Positions 7,048-10,255 of a stretch of 10,255 bases of DNA are shown here, piece by piece; position 1 is the first letter of the stretch; each line of letters opens with the position of its first letter. The notes under the pieces were generated by a model that did no database searches, was not told the DNA's origin, and was given only the letters and a program-made list of their open reading frames with translations. The position numbers and the translations under genes were made by a program. The stretch is from Chryseobacterium sp. (GTDB lineage: Bacteria; Bacteroidota; Bacteroidia; Flavobacteriales; Weeksellaceae): assembly GCA_030146295.1 (NCBI GenBank), contig JASLCD010000221.1, positions 1-10,255 on the forward strand, read 5' to 3'.

Positions 7048-7069
7048 AAGGCTGCCAATTGGCAGCCTT
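7048..7069 (-). terminator. Palindromic intrinsic terminator between convergent genes
   Basis: A perfect 22-nt palindrome: AAGGCTGCC (7048-7056), AATT loop, GGCAGCCTT (7061-7069). On the minus strand it is followed by a T-run (complement of the A-run 7044-7049), so it should end the msrAB transcript strongly, 9 nt after the stop. On the plus strand, after the gene ending at 7035, the hairpin is the same but the T-tract is interrupted (CTTCCTTTC), so termination there should be weaker. Confidence 0.85.
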
Positions 7070-7078
7070 CCTTTCACA

Positions 7079-8194
7079 TTACTTTTTATCTAACAACGGA
7101 AGATATTTTCCGTATCCTTTACTTTCCATTTCTGCTTTCGGAATAAATTTCAGCGAAGCACTGTTGATACAGTAGCGAAGTCCTCCCTTATCTGCAGGTC
7201 CGTCAGTGAAAACGTGTCCCAAATGGGCATCTCCTGTTTTACTTCTTACTTCTACTCTGTCCATTCCGTGGGTACGATCCAGCTTTTCATCAATCAGACT
7301 TTTTGTAATCGGTTTTGAGAAACTTGGCCATCCACAGCCGGATTCAAATTTATCTGTAGAAATAAACAAAGGTTCTCCTGTGGTAATGTCCACGTAAATT
7401 CCTTCGCGGGTTTCATTCCAGTATTCATTCTGGAAAGGTCTTTCCGTACCGTTTTCCTGAGTAACATTATATTGTTCTGCAGTCAGTTTTTCTTTCAAAA
7501 CTTTTTTATCCTGTTTTTGATAGGCTGGTTTTGGAAGTGGATTTGCTTTTTTTGCCATCTCAAAAAGTCCCGGTTCAATATGGCAGTATCCGCCCGGATT
7601 TTTATCCAGATAATCCTGATGATAGTCTTCTGCTCTGTAGAAGTTTTTCAATGGAATGGTTTCTACAAGTAGTGGCTTGCTATAGTTTTTTGCCAGTTTC
7701 TGAACTTCATTTCTTACCACAGCTTCATCTGTTTTATTGGTGAAATAAATTCCTGTTCTGTACTGATTTCCTCTGTCATTTCCCTGCTGATCTTTACTGG
7801 TAGGATCAATGGTTTTAAAATACAGATCAATCAAGAGTTTCAGATCAACCTGTTCAGGGTCATACTTTACTTTTACGGTTTCTGCAAACCCTGTTGTATG
7901 ACTTACCACCTCTTCATAAGTAGGATTCTGGGTATTTCCATTAGCATAACCCACTTCTGTTCCTACCACTCCACGAATTTGTTGAAAAAAATGTTCTGTT
8001 CCCCAGAAACATCCACCTGCAAAATAAATCTCTCTAACGTTTTTGTTATCCATAATTTTCTCATTTTCTTTTTTTATTTCCACTACATTAGGCTTGTTTT
8101 TTTTGAAAAGCCCGGATCCCGCAGCAAAGACTGCTATACCCAGAATGATTCCAAGTACAATTAATATATTTTTCATTTTTATCTTTTTATTCAT
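7079..8194 (-). CDS. msrAB: Membrane-anchored bifunctional methionine sulfoxide reductase MsrA-MsrB
   Basis: Repairs both S- and R-forms of methionine sulfoxide. The 371 residues comprise a hydrophobic N-terminal segment at about 9-29, MsrA (about 53-212), a linker, and MsrB (about 231-365). MsrA carries catalytic Cys62 in GGCFWG and a second Cys204 in GGYCHIEP. MsrB carries the resolving Cys287 in ESGCGWPSF, the HLGHVFTDGP block (324-333), and catalytic Cys342 in LRYCINSASLKF. The paired CxxC zinc motifs of many MsrBs are absent, so this is the non-zinc type, like the MsrB part of Neisseria PilB. The N-terminal segment lacks a lipobox Cys, so it is probably an uncleaved anchor or a Sec signal, placing the enzyme in the periplasm; its electron donor is not encoded nearby. 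The ATG overlaps the RclC-like stop as TAATG, implying translational coupling. A second Met at residue 7 is a possible start. Confidence 0.95.
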   Translation of the reverse strand: MNKKIKMKNILIVLGIILGIAVFAAGSGLFKKNKPNVVEIKKENEKIMDNKNVREIYFAGGCFWGTEHFFQQIRGVVGTEVGYANGNTQNPTYEEVVSHTTGFAETVKVKYDPEQVDLKLLIDLYFKTIDPTSKDQQGNDRGNQYRTGIYFTNKTDEAVVRNEVQKLAKNYSKPLLVETIPLKNFYRAEDYHQDYLDKNPGGYCHIEPGLFEMAKKANPLPKPAYQKQDKKVLKEKLTAEQYNVTQENGTERPFQNEYWNETREGIYVDITTGEPLFISTDKFESGCGWPSFSKPITKSLIDEKLDRTHGMDRVEVRSKTGDAHLGHVFTDGPADKGGLRYCINSASLKFIPKAEMESKGYGKYLPLLDKK

Positions 8195-8640
8195 TACTTA
8201 CTATTTTGAACGATCATGAATCCAAATCCTAAAAGCATAAGGTCTTTTAAAATAAAGAAATCCGTTACAGGCACTCCATCTACAATTTTCCACATTCCCG
8301 GTGTTGTCAATAAATAGCTTAAGGTTACCAGAAAAGTTACTATCATTCCTATACCTGCATACTTTTTCAATACAGCAAATTTCGCACTAAATATCAGGAG
8401 TAATGCAATGATAATTTCTATCGTTCCGATAAGATTTGACACTGTTTGGATGCTTACAATTTTATATACGAAAAAAGTAAGGAAATGGTTTTCTACCAAA
8501 GGTTTTATCGCCGCCGCTTCCGTAGGGGTAAATTTGAAAATACCAATCCACAGCAAAATAAGGGCAGCCCCAAAAAGAGAAATGTAATATCCGATTCTGG
8601 ATTGTTGATTCTGATTAAATTTTTGTTCTGTTCCGACCAT
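8194..8640 (-). CDS. DUF417 / RclC-like inner-membrane protein
   Basis: A 148-residue membrane protein with four helices at about 15-35, 67-86, 93-112 and 127-144. Family-like blocks are LLWIGIFKFTPTEAAAIKPLV (29-49), IGTIEIIIALLLI (71-83), TFLVTLSYLLTTPG (102-115) and FILKDLMLLG (129-138). These fit the DUF417 (YkgB/RclC) family. In E. coli, RclC contributes to survival of hypochlorous acid by an unknown mechanism. This copy is shorter than the E. coli protein (about 200 residues) because of shorter loops. It overlaps msrAB by 1 nt and so shares an mRNA with a methionine sulfoxide repair enzyme, which agrees with a role in oxidative or reactive-chlorine stress. The ATG at 8638-8640 is the only good start, and a -7 promoter element lies 35 nt upstream. 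Distantly similar DoxX-type proteins are the main alternative. Confidence 0.85.
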   Translation of the reverse strand: MVGTEQKFNQNQQSRIGYYISLFGAALILLWIGIFKFTPTEAAAIKPLVENHFLTFFVYKIVSIQTVSNLIGTIEIIIALLLIFSAKFAVLKKYAGIGMIVTFLVTLSYLLTTPGMWKIVDGVPVTDFFILKDLMLLGFGFMIVQNSK

Positions 8641-8675
8641 TTTTTTAAGATTTTAAATGAATACTTTATTGTTTT

Positions 8676-8683
8676 CAAAAGTA
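8676..8683 (-). promoter_or_regulatory. Promoter -7 element for the rclC-like/msrAB operon
   Basis: TACTTTTG on the minus strand matches TAnnTTTG exactly and is identical to the -7 element of the DedA-like gene. It lies in the 79-nt gap between the anti-sigma stop and the RclC-like ATG, predicting a leader of about 30 nt. No TTG lies at the usual 17-23 nt upstream; the nearest TTTG is 26 nt away. An additional activator, or a different sigma factor, may therefore be needed. Confidence 0.5.
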
Positions 8684-8719
8684 TAGTCGGTGGTTTTTCA
8701 GAATCCTGACAAAAAAATT

Positions 8720-8989
8720 CTAAAAATTTAATTTATCAATCATTTTATTTTTAAAGTCCTGAATTTCAGAATCATTAATTTCAGTTTCCTTTTCAGAAAA
8801 AGTCTTTTTAAAAACTTTATCCAGAAGAGCAAGCTTTTCATTGTACATTCTGCACCATTTGCAGATCATCAGATGCATGCTCAGCATCCTGTTTTCTCTG
8901 GCAGAAATAGATTGGGCATTCCTTTTTTCCATGAGTAAAGTTGCTTCACTGCATGGTAAAAATAATATATGTAATATTCTCTTTATCAT
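8720..8989 (-). CDS. Short zinc-binding (ZAS-type) anti-sigma factor
   Basis: An 89-residue soluble protein beginning with the ATG at 8987-8989, 5 nt after the sigma factor stop. A longer reading from 9067 overlaps the sigma gene and is not family-like. The N-terminal half has the anti-sigma layout: Cys13 in LPCSEATLLMEKR, then HLMICKWCRMY with His39-x3-Cys43-x2-Cys46. This is the ZAS signature Hx3Cx2C, in which the zinc ligands hold the sigma factor and can be released by thiol oxidation. It lacks a transmembrane segment, so it would sense cytoplasmic rather than envelope signals, like RsrA/ChrR-type proteins. The C-terminal part (60-89) is a charged tail, too short for a separate sensor domain. 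Tight coupling to the ECF sigma gene supports a sigma/anti-sigma pair. Zinc binding and redox sensing are inferred from the motif. Confidence 0.85.
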   Translation of the reverse strand: MIKRILHILFLPCSEATLLMEKRNAQSISARENRMLSMHLMICKWCRMYNEKLALLDKVFKKTFSEKETEINDSEIQDFKNKMIDKLNF

Positions 8990-8994
8990 TTCAC

Positions 8995-9549
8995 TTATGA
9001 TCTTGAAAACCAGTTGAACTCCAGGCATTCTCTGAGCTGCATCCGGCTTCTTTGAAGGATCTTCCAAAGGTTAGTCGTAGAAACATCCAATTCCTGACTG
9101 ACTTCCGGTGCTTTTTTTTCTTCAATATAATACATTTTCAGCAGGATCTTCCATCTGGAGGGCAATTCTTCAATACATTCCTCCAAGGTTTTATTAAAAT
9201 CTGTACTGTCTAAAAGTTCATCTCCTTCACCCGATATATTCCAATCCGTCAAAACATCATTGTTTTTCCACGATCCGGTTTCATCAAAAAAATGATCGAG
9301 TCTTACATTAGGTTCAGACTTATACTTTTTCCGGTAAAAATCGGCCACTTTTCTGTTCAGAATAGCCATCAGCCAGGTTAAAGTCTGGCTTTTTCCTTCA
9401 AAAGAATCGTAGGCTGAATAGGCGGCGAGAAAAACTTCCTGAACAACATCCTGTGCATCTTCTTTATTTGATAGTACATACAGTGCCCGCTTCAAAAGTG
9501 GTCCGGAATATTGTTCTATCCAGCTTTTCAGCTCTTCATCTTTTGTCAT
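8995..9549 (-). CDS. ECF-subfamily RNA polymerase sigma factor
   Basis: A 184-residue group 4 (ECF) sigma factor that would direct core RNA polymerase to a stress regulon. Region 2 spans about 14-77, with the core-binding DAQDVVQEVFLAAY (31-44) and the -10 reading FEGKSQTLTWLMAILNRKVADFYRKK (50-75). An acidic linker (78-118) joins it to region 4 (about 120-178), with ELPSRWKILLKMYYIE (128-143) and the helix-turn-helix APEVSQELDVSTTNLWKILQRSR (147-169) that reads the -35. Regions 1 and 3 are absent, as expected. It is followed after 5 nt by its probable anti-sigma factor, then by the RclC-like/msrAB operon on the same strand, so it probably controls those genes. The ATG at 9547-9549 is the first start, 34 nt downstream of a promoter-like element. 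Confidence 0.93.
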   Translation of the reverse strand: MTKDEELKSWIEQYSGPLLKRALYVLSNKEDAQDVVQEVFLAAYSAYDSFEGKSQTLTWLMAILNRKVADFYRKKYKSEPNVRLDHFFDETGSWKNNDVLTDWNISGEGDELLDSTDFNKTLEECIEELPSRWKILLKMYYIEEKKAPEVSQELDVSTTNLWKILQRSRMQLRECLEFNWFSRS

Positions 9550-9582
9550 GGGAAGGATTTTTTGTCTTATTTCAGATCACAA

Positions 9583-9614
9583 CGAAGGTAGTAAGTTAAA
9601 CGGAAATTGCAAAA
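9583..9614 (-). promoter_or_regulatory. Putative promoter of the sigma/anti-sigma operon
   Basis: On the minus strand TTTTG (9610-9614) is followed after 19 nt by TACCTTCG (9583-9590), which is TAnnTTTG with one mismatch. Spacing fits the Bacteroidota housekeeping promoter. It would give a leader of about 27 nt before the sigma ATG. Confidence 0.45.
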
Positions 9615-9630
9615 CCGGATAGATTATTAT

Positions 9631-9675
9631 TGATTACAGTCATTACAAACCTGCTATCTCAAACCTTATAGGTTT
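9631..9675. repeat. 45-nt dispersed repeat, copy 1
   Basis: Matches 10081-10125 at 43 of 45 positions (differences T/C at 9655 and 9657). The unit begins TGATTACAGTCATTAC, contains the hexamer AAACCT twice, and ends in the small inverted repeat AAACCT-TAT-AGGTTT. It lies between the sigma factor promoter and the small membrane ORF, in a 192-nt gap with no other gene. Confidence 0.85.
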
Positions 9676-9693
9676 TGAAAATCTATAAGGTTT
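9661..9693. repeat. 33-nt hairpin extending repeat copy 1
   Basis: Sixteen bases (9661-9676) pair with 9678-9693 around a single central G: 15 Watson-Crick pairs plus one G-T. The outer arms are AAACCTTATAG and CTATAAGGTTT. It lacks a T-run on either side, so it is not a standard terminator for the minus-strand ORF ending at 9742, although it could act as one weakly or protect RNA ends. Confidence 0.7.
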
Positions 9694-9741
9694 ACTACAT
9701 ATTTTGTCCTTTACTTTAATTCAAATTTAATAGAAAAAGGA

Positions 9742-10041
9742 TTAGCACATCTTTACGGTTGTTAGCAGATAGAATGCATAGCTAAAAAGAAAAGTAAATA
9801 TTACGGTTAATAATAATGCCCAAAATCCAAGCATTTTTTTTTCTAGTTTCAAACTCCAAATTGATAAAACCCAATTTATTACCAGTACTGGAATTAAACT
9901 ATAAATACAAAAATTCATTAATATAGAAATTATAGAGTCTTGTATAGATTCAGAAAAAAAACAAATCAGAACAAATAGAATAGAATAAACAATTGTAATT
10001 CCAATTACCCATTTTGCAAGTATTTGCGCTTTAGTTTTCAA
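9742..10041 (-). CDS. Small three-helix membrane ORF without an ATG start, possibly a gene remnant
   Basis: Not recognised. The 99 residues read as three hydrophobic helices at about 8-28, 38-62 and 72-94, with a short basic segment (KLEKK, 65-69) before the last. This composition is typical of a small membrane protein rather than random AT-rich sequence. The only early start is a TTG at 10039-10041; the first ATG codon is at residue 42. The frame stays open 14 codons further upstream, giving residues such as IIYLSENFWDTL, and ends at a TAA inside the second 45-nt repeat. That suggests the original 5' end may have been replaced when the repeat arrived, leaving a truncated gene, or that a non-ATG start is used. 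No promoter was found upstream. It is bracketed by the two repeat copies and does not share an operon with the sigma factor, which has its own promoter. Confidence 0.45.
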   Translation of the reverse strand: MKTKAQILAKWVIGITIVYSILFVLICFFSESIQDSIISILMNFCIYSLIPVLVINWVLSIWSLKLEKKMLGFWALLLTVIFTFLFSYAFYLLTTVKMC

Positions 10042-10080
10042 TGTATCCCAAAAATTTTCAGAAAGGTAAATAATTTTTTT

Positions 10081-10125
10081 TGATTACAGTCATTACAAAC
10101 CTGCCACCTCAAACCTTATAGGTTT
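10081..10125. repeat. 45-nt dispersed repeat, copy 2
   Basis: Same orientation as copy 1 and exactly 450 nt away from it. It keeps the short inverted repeat AAACCT-TAT-AGGTTT (10111-10125) but lacks the extended right arm present in copy 1. Its left edge coincides with the upstream limit of the open frame of the small membrane ORF. Confidence 0.85.
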
Positions 10126-10197
10126 AATACATCCTGTACCCAAATCCTGCACCATTCAAAACATAGTATAAAATTATTACAAATCGCTTAAAAATCT

Positions 10198-10205
10198 TAA
10201 ATTTG
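10198..10205 (+). promoter_or_regulatory. Promoter -7 element for a gene starting at the right edge
   Basis: TAAATTTG matches TAnnTTTG exactly on the plus strand, 43 nt before an ATG at 10249-10251. No TTG stands at the -33 distance. Only seven bases (ATGACAT) of the possible gene are in the window, so its product cannot be judged. Confidence 0.4.
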
Positions 10206-10255
10206 CATCTTATCAAAATTTGATATTAAAAAAAGCAAAAGCAATACTATGACAT

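Noticed and set aside
8706..8735. Intrinsic terminator after the anti-sigma gene
   Set aside because: An AT-only short inverted repeat followed by seven T is present, but the stem has almost no GC and would not be stable; readthrough into the RclC-like gene is possible.
8990..9067. Extended anti-sigma reading frame overlapping the 3' end of the sigma gene
   Set aside because: The added 26 residues read through the sigma coding sequence. The ATG at 8989, 5 nt past the sigma stop, gives a family-like protein beginning just before the conserved Cys.
10101..10165. Tiny minus-strand ORF of about 20 codons reading through repeat copy 2
   Set aside because: It is short, lies mostly in repeat sequence, and shows no start-region signal.

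Overview
The window looks like chromosomal DNA from a member of the Bacteroidota, most likely the Flavobacteriia close to Chryseobacterium. The support is AT-rich DNA, flavobacterial-looking proteins, few Shine-Dalgarno sites, and several upstream regions with the Bacteroidota housekeeping -7 element TAnnTTTG. This placement is inferred from reading the sequence; no database search was run. No RNA gene, CRISPR array, insertion sequence or phage gene was seen.

Left block (1-4400, minus strand). In transcription order: an AAA-type ATPase with a degenerate P-loop and a duplicated IF2-N-like N-terminal module; a FAD-dependent amine/amino-acid oxidase-like protein; a small two-helix membrane protein; prfB (release factor 2); and the first 22 codons of a likely DedA-family gene leaving the window. 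A probable terminator after the small membrane protein separates the ATPase/oxidase group from prfB. A heptanucleotide repeat lies just upstream of prfB. A clear promoter precedes the DedA-like gene.

Middle block (4517-7035, plus strand). It diverges from the ATPase gene. An ABC-2 type exporter (ATPase plus six-helix permease, 2 nt apart) ends at a strong hairpin terminator. An unrecognised membrane-anchored protein with a CxxC motif follows.

Right block (7079-9549, minus strand). It converges on the middle block across a perfect palindromic terminator. In transcription order: an ECF sigma factor, a short zinc-binding-type (ZAS) anti-sigma factor, a DUF417/RclC-like membrane protein, and a membrane-anchored MsrA-MsrB fusion. 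The last two overlap as TAATG. Together they read as a self-contained stress module in which a redox-sensing sigma/anti-sigma pair could drive repair of oxidised methionine at the cell envelope, possibly against reactive chlorine species. This is the most interesting unit in the window, but the regulatory link is inferred.

Right end (9550-10255). Two copies of a 45-nt repeat, 450 nt apart, bracket a small minus-strand membrane ORF that lacks an ATG start. One copy extends into a 33-nt hairpin. A promoter-like element and an ATG at the extreme right suggest a plus-strand gene beginning at the edge.
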